Positions 29,109 through 40,414 of a stretch of 64,000 nucleotides of DNA are shown piece after piece. The notes beneath the pieces were generated by a model. The model saw nothing but the letters and a program-made list of their open reading frames with translations, ran no database searches and had not been told where the DNA came from. Made by a program: the position numbers and the translations under genes. Location: contig JAODNJ010000198.1 of the NCBI GenBank assembly GCA_025465155.1, forward strand, positions 1 through 64,000, read 5' to 3'. Source of the stretch: Frankiales bacterium. Lineage in GTDB: Bacteria > Actinomycetota > Actinomycetes > Mycobacteriales > Geodermatophilaceae. The number at the start of each line of letters is the position of its first letter. Position 1 is the first letter of the stretch.

Positions 29109-29923
29109 TCGAGGCGCAGTACGTGGACCTGAGCGACAGCCTGGCCTACGTGGAGGCCGCCGGTGAAGGCCGGGCCGTGCTGTGCCTCCACACGGCCGGT
29201 CAGAGCGGCGTCCAGTGGCGGCACACGCTGAGCGGCTTGTCCGCACTCGGTTACCGCGTGATCGTCCCCGACCTTCCTGGTCACGGCCGCTCCGAACCGG
29301 CCGCCGGCGGGCCGATCCGGGACCTGGGTCGGTACGCCGAATGGTGCATCGAGCTGATCGACGAGCTGGGTCTCGACCGCCCCTATGTGATGGGCTGCTC
29401 CATCGGCGGGAAGCTTTCCCTTGACATCGCCACCCGCATCCCAGACCGCTTGTCGGGCGTGGTCGCGATGGCGGCGCAGGCGGAGGCCCCGAGCCCGGGC
29501 GGCGTCGCGGGACTAGAGCGTGGCCTGGAGGACGCCTCCTCGCCCAGCCGCACGGACCGGACCTACTACGGCACACTCGCCGTCTGCGGTCGGCGCGTCC
29601 CGCCGGAGCGCGTGGAGATGATCTCGGCCATGCACCGCCGGGAGGACCCGGTCGTCACCACCTCCGATCTTATCGGGTGGTTCAGCCACGACATCCGCGA
29701 CCGCCTCGAGCGGATCACGTGCCCGACCTACCTCGTCGTCGGTGACGACGACTTCTGGCTGGACCTGGACAAGGTCCGGTGGACGGGGCGCCAGATCAAG
29801 GGGTCCCAGACCCTCGTCCTCGAGGGGATCGGTCACTACCCGATGGAGGAGGTGGCCGGTTTCCCGGCCGTCGCCCACGAGTGGTTGACGGCGCTAGCCG
29901 CGGACGCGGCCCGGCCCCGTTGA
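29105..29923 (+). CDS. alpha/beta hydrolase
   Basis: VLCLHTAGQSGVQWRHTLSGLSALGYRVIVPDLPGHGRSE; VMGCSIGGKLSLDIA. Confidence 0.88.
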   Translation: MIEAQYVDLSDSLAYVEAAGEGRAVLCLHTAGQSGVQWRHTLSGLSALGYRVIVPDLPGHGRSEPAAGGPIRDLGRYAEWCIELIDELGLDRPYVMGCSIGGKLSLDIATRIPDRLSGVVAMAAQAEAPSPGGVAGLERGLEDASSPSRTDRTYYGTLAVCGRRVPPERVEMISAMHRREDPVVTTSDLIGWFSHDIRDRLERITCPTYLVVGDDDFWLDLDKVRWTGRQIKGSQTLVLEGIGHYPMEEVAGFPAVAHEWLTALAADAARPR

Positions 29924-30945
29924 CCGCGGCCGGGGACTGGTGGGCCCCAGGCGCGGCGGAGGTGGCCAGGGGGGTCCACCGGATCCCCCTGCCGCTGCCC
30001 AACGATGCGCTCAGGGCCGTGAACGTCTACGCGCTCGACGGTCCTGGCGGTCTGGTCCTCATCGACTCGGGCTGGGCCATGGCGCACGCCGCAGACGTGC
30101 TGCTACGAGCGCTCGACGGGCTCGGGTACGGGCTGGAGGACGTCCGGCGGTTCCTGATCACGCACGTCCACCGGGACCACTACACCCAAGCCGTGGTGCT
30201 ACGCCGCGAGTTCGGGATGCGAGTGAGCCTGGGGGTCGACGAGCGGGCCTCGCTCGAGGAGTCGGCGAAGCCCCACCGACTGCCCATGGAGGCCCAGCTG
30301 GCCCGGCTGCCGTCGCTCGGCGCCGGCCACCTCGTCGACCTGCTCGGTGTCCGGTTCCGCGGCTCCGAGGACGCCGGAGAAGCGATCTGGGAGCATCCGG
30401 ACGACTGGCTGCGGCCTGGCACGACCATCTCGGCGGGCGGTCGCACGCTGAACGTCGTCCCGACCCCTGGTCACACGAGAGGGCACGTCGTCTTCCACGA
30501 CACCGACGACCGCGTGCTGTTCGCGGGCGACCACGTGCTCCCCACCATCACGCCGTCGATCGGCTTCGAGCCGGTCCTCTCCCCGACACCGCTGGCGGAC
30601 TTCCTCGGCTCGCTGGCCAGGGTTCGGAGCCGTCCCGACGCGCTACTCCTCCCTGCGCACGGCCCGGTGGCGCCCAGCGCACACGCCAGGGTCGACGAGC
30701 TGGTCGCCCACCACGGGCGACGGCTGGACCAGACCGAGGACGCCGTGCTGCGCGGCGACTCGAGCCCGTACGAAGTCGCGGGCGTCCTCCGCTGGACGCG
30801 CCGGGAGAAGGAACTCGCCGACCTCGACCCGTTCAACCAGATGCTCGCCATCCTCGAGACGACCGCCCATCTGGAGCTGCTGGTGGCTCAGCGCCGGCTC
30901 CGCACGACCGTCATCGACGGCGTGCACCACTTCGCCGCGACATGA
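29920..30945 (+). CDS. metallo-beta-lactamase-fold hydrolase
   Basis: TTG start overlapping the hydrolase; FLITHVHRDHYTQAVVLRREFG (HxHxDH); TPGHTRGHVVFHDTDDRVLFAGDHVL. Confidence 0.85.
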   Translation: MTAAGDWWAPGAAEVARGVHRIPLPLPNDALRAVNVYALDGPGGLVLIDSGWAMAHAADVLLRALDGLGYGLEDVRRFLITHVHRDHYTQAVVLRREFGMRVSLGVDERASLEESAKPHRLPMEAQLARLPSLGAGHLVDLLGVRFRGSEDAGEAIWEHPDDWLRPGTTISAGGRTLNVVPTPGHTRGHVVFHDTDDRVLFAGDHVLPTITPSIGFEPVLSPTPLADFLGSLARVRSRPDALLLPAHGPVAPSAHARVDELVAHHGRRLDQTEDAVLRGDSSPYEVAGVLRWTRREKELADLDPFNQMLAILETTAHLELLVAQRRLRTTVIDGVHHFAAT

Positions 30946-31055
30946 CGCCGCAGCCGCGACCGTGCCCGTGCAACTGCGACCGTCCCCAGATCGGCAGCGA
31001 CCCGGTCCGGAGGACCACGGACGTCCAGCACAGCCCGACCTCGACGGAGGCATTG

Positions 31056-32630
31056 ATGACCTGGGATGACAACAACTGGGAACCCACCACCCTCCATGCC
31101 CTGCTGGGAGCGGCCATCACGAGGTACGGAGCGGACAACATCGCCTTCAGCTACGTCGACGAGGGCCGCGACCTCACCCTGGGGCAGCTACGAGAGGATG
31201 CCCGCCGGTGGGCGTCGGCACTCGCCGGAGCAGGCGTGGCACCCGGTGACCGCGTCGCGGTGCTCCTGCAGGGGCATTCAGCCTGGCCGACCCTGCAGGT
31301 GGCGTGCAGCCAGCTCGGAGCGGTCCTGGTGGGCGTGAACACGCGCTACCGCAGCCACGAGATCGACCACCTGATGACGGTGATGCAGCCCAGCGTGGTG
31401 GTCTCCGGCCCCACCTGGCGGAACATCGCGTTCGTGGGGTTGATCGAAGGATCGGTGCAGCGCCTGCTGACGGACGGACGGCTGACGAGGCCGCCGGTCC
31501 TCGTGACCATCGGTGACCTCGGCGAGGGGGACTTCATCCCGGCGAGGGACTTCCTGGCCGGTGCCGTGAGTCCCGACCTCGCCCCACGGGACGTCTTTCC
31601 CGACGACATCGCGCTCATCCAGTTCACGTCGGGGTCGACGGGGTCAGCCAAGGGAGTGCGCCTCAGTCACGACGCCGTCCTCCGTTCTGCCTTCCACCTG
31701 GCCCGGGCGATGTCCTGGACGCCTGATGACATCGTCTACAGCGCCCTGCCCTTTTACCACATCGGCGGATCGGTGTGCACAGGCCCGGTGGCCCTCATCT
31801 CCGGGGCGAGGATGGTCATCCCGGAGACGTTCGGAGCCCGGGAGGCCGTCGAACACAACGTCACTTGGCAGTGCACCGGGCACCAGGGCCATTCCGCGAT
31901 GTTCACCATGTTCCTGGACGCTGCCCGCCAAACCGGTGCGCACTCTGAGCTGCGCATCCGGAAGGTGTGGGCGGTCGCCCCGCCGTCGGTGCTGCGCCGG
32001 ATCACCGCGGAACTGCAGACCGAGGCGATCGTGTCGCTCTACGGGATGAGCGAACACCCGCTCTCGACCGTCTGCGGGCTCGGCGAACCGCTGGAGAAGC
32101 GCTTCGAGACCGTAGGGCGTCCCGCCCCGGAGGTGGAGGTGCGGATCGACGCGGAGGAACCCGGGGGTGTCGGCGAGATCCAGCTGCGCAGCCCCATGGT
32201 GATGAGCGGCTACCACGAGAACGAGGCGGCCACCAGGGACGCGTTCACGCCCGACGGATGGCTCCACACCGGCGATCTCGGTCGGTTTGACCCGGACGGT
32301 TACGTCGTGTTCGTCGGCCGGCTGAAGGACATGCTCAAGCCCGGTGGTGAGAATGTGTCCGCGCAGGAGGTCGAGGAGTTCCTCATGCTGCACCCCGGCG
32401 TCGCGAACGCGGCCGTCTTCGGTGTCCCGGACGACCGGCTGGGGGAGGCGCCGGTTGCAGTGGTGCAGGCGCGGTCCGATGTAGACCTGACCCAGGAGCG
32501 GCTGCTGGAGTTCTGCCGCGATCGGATCGCCGCGTTCAAGACGCCCAAGAGGATTCACGTCGTCCCCGAGCTCCCGTTGTTGCCCAACGGAAAGCTCGAC
32601 AAGGTAACCCTCCGGTCGGAGTTCGCGTAG
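31056..32630 (+). CDS. AMP-dependent acyl-CoA synthetase / ligase
   Basis: MTWDDNNWEPTTLHALLGAAITRYGADNIAFSYVDEGRDLT; IQFTSGSTGSAKGVRLSH; MSGYHENEAATRDAFTPDGWLHTGDLG. Confidence 0.9.
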   Translation: MTWDDNNWEPTTLHALLGAAITRYGADNIAFSYVDEGRDLTLGQLREDARRWASALAGAGVAPGDRVAVLLQGHSAWPTLQVACSQLGAVLVGVNTRYRSHEIDHLMTVMQPSVVVSGPTWRNIAFVGLIEGSVQRLLTDGRLTRPPVLVTIGDLGEGDFIPARDFLAGAVSPDLAPRDVFPDDIALIQFTSGSTGSAKGVRLSHDAVLRSAFHLARAMSWTPDDIVYSALPFYHIGGSVCTGPVALISGARMVIPETFGAREAVEHNVTWQCTGHQGHSAMFTMFLDAARQTGAHSELRIRKVWAVAPPSVLRRITAELQTEAIVSLYGMSEHPLSTVCGLGEPLEKRFETVGRPAPEVEVRIDAEEPGGVGEIQLRSPMVMSGYHENEAATRDAFTPDGWLHTGDLGRFDPDGYVVFVGRLKDMLKPGGENVSAQEVEEFLMLHPGVANAAVFGVPDDRLGEAPVAVVQARSDVDLTQERLLEFCRDRIAAFKTPKRIHVVPELPLLPNGKLDKVTLRSEFA

Positions 32631-32754
32631 CCCCTCATGTCTCCGTCCCGACCCCTCGGACCCTGTTCGTCGTGTCGGGTCCCATCGCCCCAAGCTGCCC
32701 TTTGGTCATCGATCCACCGTCCTCTTCAAACCCCAGCGAGAGCGAGTTGCACAG

Positions 32755-33210
32755 ATGCGCGTGTTCACCGGCCCAGACGACCTCATGGCCAGCGTCGGCA
32801 CAGAGGTGGGCGTCAGCGAGTGGTTGACCGTCGACCAGCAGCGGATAGACCTGTTCGCCGAGGCCACAGGCGACCACCAGTGGATCCACGTCGATGTCGA
32901 GCGGGCCAGGGCGGAGAGCCCCTTCGGCGACACGATCGCGCACGGCTACCTGACCATGTCCCTCCTCGTGCCGCTGCAGAAACTGGTGTTCCGCGTCGAG
33001 GGCGTGAAGATGGGCGTCAACTACGGTCTGGACAGAGCGCGCTTCCCCGCTCCCGTGCCGGTCGACAGCCGGCTCCGCGACCGGATCGAGCTCGTCGACT
33101 GCTCGCCGGTCGAGGGCGGTGCTCAGGTGAAGTTCCGGCACACGGTCGAGCTGGACGGGGCCACCAAGCCGGCGCTCGTCGCGGAGAGCGTCGTGCGCTA
33201 CTACTTCTGA
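32755..33210 (+). CDS. MaoC-family dehydratase
   Basis: SEWLTVDQQRIDLFAEATGDHQWIHVDVERARAESPFGDTIAHGYLTMSLLVPL. Confidence 0.9.
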   Translation: MRVFTGPDDLMASVGTEVGVSEWLTVDQQRIDLFAEATGDHQWIHVDVERARAESPFGDTIAHGYLTMSLLVPLQKLVFRVEGVKMGVNYGLDRARFPAPVPVDSRLRDRIELVDCSPVEGGAQVKFRHTVELDGATKPALVAESVVRYYF

Positions 33211-33430
33211 GGTAGCGCCCGGCACGGGGCACGCCGGTGACCGGGGGGGCCGAGCCGGCGGAGCAGCGGCCCGCAGACCTGCGCTCAGGGTCCACGCCGG
33301 GGGCATCCGGCGGGTGCGTAAGCGTCACCGGCCGGTGATCCGATGCCCACGGCAGTCGCACCGGCTCACTGAGGGGCCGGGCACATGGACGGCGAGCGGA
33401 GGCGCTCGTCGTGGAGAGGACGAGAGACGG

Positions 33431-34239
33431 ATGAGTGCCGAGGAGTACGGCCAGCAGTTCGCGGAGGGCCCGGTGCTGGCGTCCTGCGACCCACGCGGGA
33501 TCCTGCGGATGACCCTCAACCAGCCAGGCCGGAAGAACGCGATGACCCTCGAGGCCTGGGAGGCGATGTTCGACATCCTCCGGCTGGCCGAGTTCGACCC
33601 CGACGTGCGCGTGCTGGTGATCGCCGGAGCCGGCGGGGACTTCTGCGCCGGCGCCGACATCTCGTCGGCGTCCGCAGGTCATCCGCTGAGCCGCATTCTG
33701 CGGATCGTGAAGACCCCGATACTGCTGCACGAGTTCCCCAAACCGGTCGTCGCGCAGGTCGAAGGGGTGGCCGTGGGCGCCGGCTGGAACGTGGCGTTGG
33801 CGTGTGACTTGGTCGTGGCCTCCACGACGGCGCGGTTCGCACAGCTGTTTGTCAAGCGTGGACTGTCGGTGGACTGGGGCGGCTCGTGGCTGCTGCCGCG
33901 GCTGGTCGGGTTGCAGCAGGCTAAGCGCTTGACGATGCTCGGCGACTTCGTCTCCGCGGAGGAGGCCGAGGAGCTCGGCCTCGTCACCTGGGTGAAGAGC
34001 CCGGAGGAGCTGGGGTCCTTCGTCGACGACCTGGCCGCGAGGCTGGCGGCCGGCCCACCGATCGCCCTGTCGCAGAACAAGTCACTGATCGACCAGGGGA
34101 TCATGTCGTCCTTTGCCGATGCCCTGGCGAACGAAGCGCGGGCCCAGGCCGTCAACTACGCCACCGCTGACGCCGCGATGGCGCGGCAGGCCTTCGCGGC
34201 AAAGACCGAGCCCGAGTTCACCGGGGAGTGGGCCGTCCG

Positions 34240-34243
<4 letters not shown>
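33431..34243 (+). CDS. enoyl-CoA hydratase/isomerase family protein
   Basis: MTLNQPGRKNAMTLEAWEAMFDI; DFCAGADISSA; QLFVKRGLSVDWGGSWLLPRLVG. Confidence 0.88.
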
Positions 34244-36134
<1,891 letters not shown>

Positions 36135-36153
36135 CCGGCCGTCCGTGGCAAGT

Positions 36154-36185
36154 CATGGGGCGGGACCGCCGGTCTCCGCCCCATG
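36154..36185. terminator. Hairpin CATGGGGCGG-...-CCGCCCCATG after the nitronate monooxygenase gene
   Basis: 10-bp perfect stem. Confidence 0.55.
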
Positions 36186-36200
36186 GCTGCGTCGGGCTGC

Positions 36201-36880
36201 TCAGCGCATCATGACCCGTCCGCCGCCGACGGACAGGACCTGACCGGTCAGATAGCTGGCATCGTCGCAGGCCAGGAAGACGTAGGCGCCACCGACCTCC
36301 GCGGGCTCGGCCCAGCGGCGCAGCGGATTCTCGGTGAGGTACTTGACGTTGAGGCGCTCCTCGGCGTGAACCTTCTCCGTCATGGGGTCGCTGCGGCGGG
36401 AGCGACGGCACTGACGATGATGCTGCGCCGGAGAGTTCCCGCGCGGCGGACCGCCTCATGCCGAGCAGCCTCGACTTGGGGACCGAGTAGTTGCTCTGGC
36501 CGATGGTGCCCTGGATGCCGTCGGCTGATGTGGTGAAGATCTTCCGGCCCCACGGTGCCGTGCGCGTGCCCTCGACGACGGCTGCAGCCAGTAGAAGCTC
36601 CCGTCAGGGTGGGTTGCCATCATCTGGGACCACTGCTCGTCGGTCATGTTCCACGGCATCGACGGCTGGGTCACGCCGCTGGCCACGCGGATCTCGATGG
36701 GGCCAAGGTGCGCAACGACCTGCTGCGCCGCATCGTCGATGGACTGGCGACTGGAGAGGTCACAGACGGCGGGATCGCGGTCCCGCCGGCGGTGGTGATC
36801 TCCTCGATCACCGCCTTGGCGTCGTCGATGCTGATGTCGGCGACGGCGACCTCTCCGGCGTAGCGGTTGTGTGGTCGAGC
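36201..36880 (-). pseudogene. short-chain dehydrogenase/reductase (SDR), fragmented
   Basis: Reverse-strand pieces in different frames: VAVADISIDDAKAVIEEITTAGGTAIPAV, ASGVTQPSMPWNMTDEQWSQMMATHPDGSFYWLQ, and MTEKVHAEERLNVKYLTENPLRRWAEPAEVGGAYVFLACDDASYLTGQVLSVGGGRVMMR. Confidence 0.7.
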
Positions 36881-37333
36881 CGCAGAAGCGTGGACCCGTT
36901 GCCGAGCGGAGCGCTCATCGGACCCGAGGACAAATGTGGTCGCCGGGTACCAGAAGCTCGTCGAAGGTCGTCACAGGTAATGGTGAGCAGATCGCTGCCC
37001 GTGCGCTCCACTAATTCGATACAGAGCGGACTGCCGCGAAACGGCGAGACTCGACTCGGGCGGAGCTTGCACATGGGCGATGTGCTGCAGTCAAGGAAGC
37101 AGGAAGCCCTGGCATCCGGAGATCCGGCTCGTCGACCTGGCCATCATGGCTGTCACCGTCAGGTGACCACCGCATGGGCGGAGACCGACCGGTCGGTCGA
37201 TGCCGCCGACCTGGCGACCTAGGCACGTCGGCATCACAGAGGCGATCGGGGCTCGGCCTCGGCGGCGAGGAAGGCCGCTCTGCCGGGCTCAACGGCGCCG
37301 TCCGCTCGCTCTTGACAGTCGTGTAGCCCCAGA

Positions 37334-37370
37334 GGAGAGTCTCTCCAGGCGGCAATTGGAACACTGTTCC
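37334..37370. promoter_or_regulatory. Two odd palindromes GGAGAGTCTCTCC (37334-37346) and GGAACACTGTTCC (37358-37370) upstream of the CitE-like gene; TTGACA at 37312-37317
   Basis: Perfect dyads 24 bp centre-to-centre. Confidence 0.45.
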
Positions 37371-37422
37371 CTCTGGTGGAACGCAACGGAGATGTCAAGT
37401 CTCGTACCGAGGGGGGATCAAG

Positions 37423-38304
37423 GTGCTCGAGAGCCCGCGAAGCCTGTTGTTCGTCCCGGGCGACCGGCCCGACCGCATCGCCAAGGCGCTCGCGAGCTCC
37501 GCGGAGGCCGTCGTCGTCGACCTCGAGGACGCGGTTGCGGAATCGGCGAAGGACCACGCCCGCGAAGCAGCTGTCCGGAGCCTGTCGCTCGCGACGCGGG
37601 TCGCACCGATGGTGATGCTCCGGTGCAACGCGGTGCGCACCGCCCACTTCGCCGCTGATGCCCAGGCGCTGGCGCCGCTGCTCGGCCACCTGGCGGCGGT
37701 CGTCCTGCCGATGGTCGTAGGACCGGCTGACGTGCAGGCCCTCGACGTTGAGCTGTGTCGGCTCGAGGGCGCGGCCTCGATCCGACCCGGCAGCACCCGG
37801 ATCGTGCCCACCGTGGAGACCGCCGCGGGCATCCTCGAGGCACGCGCGATCGCGGCTGCCTCGCCCCGGGTGCTGACCCTGCTGTTCGGATCCGCTGATC
37901 TGTCCAATCAGCTCGCCCTGACGCCCACTGCATCAGGCGAGGAGCTCGCCACGGCGCGTTCCCTCGTGGTGCTCGGTGCTGCGGCGGCCGGCGTCGCGCG
38001 ACCGCTGGACGGGCCCTACCTCGTACTCGACGACGAGACCGGGCTCGAGACCTCCACCCGCCGCGCGCGACAGCTCGGATTCGCCGGCAAGGCCGTGATC
38101 CACCCGGCGCAGTTGCCCACCGTGACACGCGTCTTTCGTCCCTCGGACGACGAAGTCGCATGGGCTCGTGAGGTGGATGCTGCCTTCACAGACGCCGAGG
38201 CGAACGGCCGTTCGGCCATTCGGCTGCCGGACGGCACGTTCATCGACTACCCCGTGGCGCAACGTGCCCGAGCCCTGCTCCACACCACCGGAGGTACGCG
38301 CTGA
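37423..38304 (+). CDS. HpcH/HpaI aldolase / CitE-like CoA ester lyase
   Basis: ESPRSLLFVPGDRPDRIAKALASSAEAVVVDLEDAVAESAKDHAR; GKAVIHPAQLPTVTRVFRPSDDEVAWAREVDAAF. Confidence 0.88.
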   Translation: MLESPRSLLFVPGDRPDRIAKALASSAEAVVVDLEDAVAESAKDHAREAAVRSLSLATRVAPMVMLRCNAVRTAHFAADAQALAPLLGHLAAVVLPMVVGPADVQALDVELCRLEGAASIRPGSTRIVPTVETAAGILEARAIAAASPRVLTLLFGSADLSNQLALTPTASGEELATARSLVVLGAAAAGVARPLDGPYLVLDDETGLETSTRRARQLGFAGKAVIHPAQLPTVTRVFRPSDDEVAWAREVDAAFTDAEANGRSAIRLPDGTFIDYPVAQRARALLHTTGGTR

Positions 38305-39680
38305 TGAGCACGCACGCCCTCACCGCCGGCCTGACCGAGAAGCTCGCAAACCTGGCTCTGGGCTGGCATCACCCCGACCCGGACGCGGCAGCGACCTTGG
38401 CCCAGCATGCCTTCGTCGACACTGTCGGGGTCGCGCTCGCGGCCCGGGACGACGCCACGGTGCAGGCGCTGCTGAGCGGCCTGGCCGACGACCTCCGTGG
38501 CGGTCCGGCCACCGTGTGGGTCAGCGGAGCCACGACGGACGCGCGGACTGCTGCGCTGCTCAACGGCACGTGCGCCCACGCGCTGGACTTCGACGACGTC
38601 GACGACCAAATGATCGGTCACCCCAGTGCGGTAATGGTCCCGGCTCTGCTGGCCACTGGGGAGGAGGTGCGCGCGAGCGGCGCGATAATCCTGGACGCCT
38701 ACTGGGTCGGGTTGGCGGCCTGTCGCTGGCTGGCGGCGGCCTTGCAGATCGACAGCCACTACCAGGCCGGTTGGCACTCGACCGGCACCATCGGCGCCGT
38801 GGGTGCCGCCGCGGCCTGCGCGCGGCTGCGCGGCCTGACGTCGGAGCAGACCCGGTCCGCTCTGGGGATCGCTGGGTCGCTCGCGGCCGGGAGCCGCCAG
38901 AACTTCGGCACCATGACCAAGCCCCTGCACGCCGGAGTCGCGGCGAGCACCGGGGTGATGGCGGCGAAGTTGGCCGGAGTCGGTTACACGGCCGACGAGG
39001 GGCTGCTCGAACGGCCCCTGGGCTACCTGGCGCTGCACCACGCGGCACCAGGGGAGCGCGAGCCGGCGGCCGAGGCGATGGCGGAGCCGCAGCTCAACGT
39101 CAAGCTCCACGCCTGCTGCTACTACATCCACGCGGCCGCCGACGCGATGCTGGACCTCTGTCGTGAGGGGTTGCGCGCGGAAGACGTGCGGCGGGTCCTT
39201 GTTACAGGGCCGGCCGAGAGCTTCTCCGCGCTGATCCACCACCGGCCCGGGACCGGCTTGCAGGGCAAGTTCAGCATGGAGTACGCCATGGCTGCCTGCC
39301 TCCTCGACGGGACCCTGGGGCTGTCCTCGTTCACCGATGCTGCGGTGCGGCGGACCGAAGCGAGCCGGCTCGTCGAGGCCGTCGAGCTGGTGTCCTCCCC
39401 CACGCCTCCGGTGGGGCCACCGGAGTGGGTCTGGAGCTACGCCGTGGTCACGGTGGAGACGCATGACGGCCGACGCCTCGAGCGACGCATCGACAAGCCC
39501 CGGGGGCACGCCAGCCGCCCCCTGGGCGTCGCTGACCTCCGGCGCAAGTTGCAGGACTGCCTCTCCTACGGCGGCCTGGAGCCAGCAGGTCCACTGTTCG
39601 ACGTGCTCTGTGGCATCGGTGACCGTTCCACCGTGTCGGAGGCCGCCGCGGCGATCGCGGCCTCGGCGGCAGAACAGTGA
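38304..39680 (+). CDS. MmgE/PrpD family protein
   Basis: QHAFVDTVGVALAARDDATVQALL; AALLNGTCAHALDFDDVDDQMIGHPSAVMVPALLA; LHAGVAASTGVMAAKLA. Confidence 0.9.
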   Translation: MSTHALTAGLTEKLANLALGWHHPDPDAAATLAQHAFVDTVGVALAARDDATVQALLSGLADDLRGGPATVWVSGATTDARTAALLNGTCAHALDFDDVDDQMIGHPSAVMVPALLATGEEVRASGAIILDAYWVGLAACRWLAAALQIDSHYQAGWHSTGTIGAVGAAAACARLRGLTSEQTRSALGIAGSLAAGSRQNFGTMTKPLHAGVAASTGVMAAKLAGVGYTADEGLLERPLGYLALHHAAPGEREPAAEAMAEPQLNVKLHACCYYIHAAADAMLDLCREGLRAEDVRRVLVTGPAESFSALIHHRPGTGLQGKFSMEYAMAACLLDGTLGLSSFTDAAVRRTEASRLVEAVELVSSPTPPVGPPEWVWSYAVVTVETHDGRRLERRIDKPRGHASRPLGVADLRRKLQDCLSYGGLEPAGPLFDVLCGIGDRSTVSEAAAAIAASAAEQ

Positions 39681-39821
39681 TGGTGCAGCGCATCCTCGGG
39701 ACAGTCGTCGTCAGGGGCTCTGTAGCAATAGACGGCAGGTCTCTCGCGACCATCGCGGGCTGGCGGTAGGCACCGTCGGCGGGTGCCGCGCCACCCGATC
39801 GTCACGCATGCCGGAGCACGA

Positions 39822-40247
39822 TCAGCGGTCGCGGCTGGTGCTTTCCAGCGGGTCCAGCGAGCGACTGTCGAGGACCATCATCGTCTCGCTGTCACGGATG
39901 TCCTCGAGGTTCCACATGTCGTCCAGGAGGGTCGCCGCGAGCTTTTGGTGGCCGGACACTCGCATGTGCACCAACAGGTCCCAGCGGCCGGTGATGACGG
40001 AGACCCGGATGACCCCGGGAAGGGTTGACAGCATCCCGATGGTCCGCTCGATCGAGCCGCGAGAGTGCAACCTGACGCCGACCAGGACTTCGAGGCCGAG
40101 CCCCAGCCGGGCGAGGTCCACGTCGACCGTGTAGCCGACGAGGATCTCCCGCGCCCTCAGCCGCTCCAGTCGCTCACCGATGGCACCCGGTGACATCCCG
40201 ACGGTGCGCGCCAGCGCTCGCGTCGACAGGCGGGAGTCGTGACGCAA
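39822..40247 (-). CDS. Lrp/AsnC-family transcriptional regulator (true start probably upstream)
   Basis: RLSTRALARTVGMSPGAIGERLERLRAREILVGYTVDVDLARLGLGLEVLVGVRLHSRG...TGRWDLLVHMRVSG. Confidence 0.85.
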   Translation of the reverse strand: MRHDSRLSTRALARTVGMSPGAIGERLERLRAREILVGYTVDVDLARLGLGLEVLVGVRLHSRGSIERTIGMLSTLPGVIRVSVITGRWDLLVHMRVSGHQKLAATLLDDMWNLEDIRDSETMMVLDSRSLDPLESTSRDR

Positions 40248-40414
40248 GCTGCGCAGGAGAGCGAGGTTGATCTCGTCGATGCCGACGGCGCGCTGTTCGT
40301 ACTCGTCCAGGCTACTCTCCCCGTCCGGCGACAGGTCGGTGGTTCACGCCGCCCACGACGCGCACCGGCCGATCCGGTCGGCGGAGACGCTACCAGTCCG
40401 GACTGCCGCCGGGA

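Noticed and set aside
29940-31055. Long N-terminal extension of the AMP-ligase ORF (896 aa in the track)
   Set aside because: The 29940-31055 part overlaps the MBL hydrolase in another frame and is Arg/Pro/Ala-rich; the real start is at 31056.
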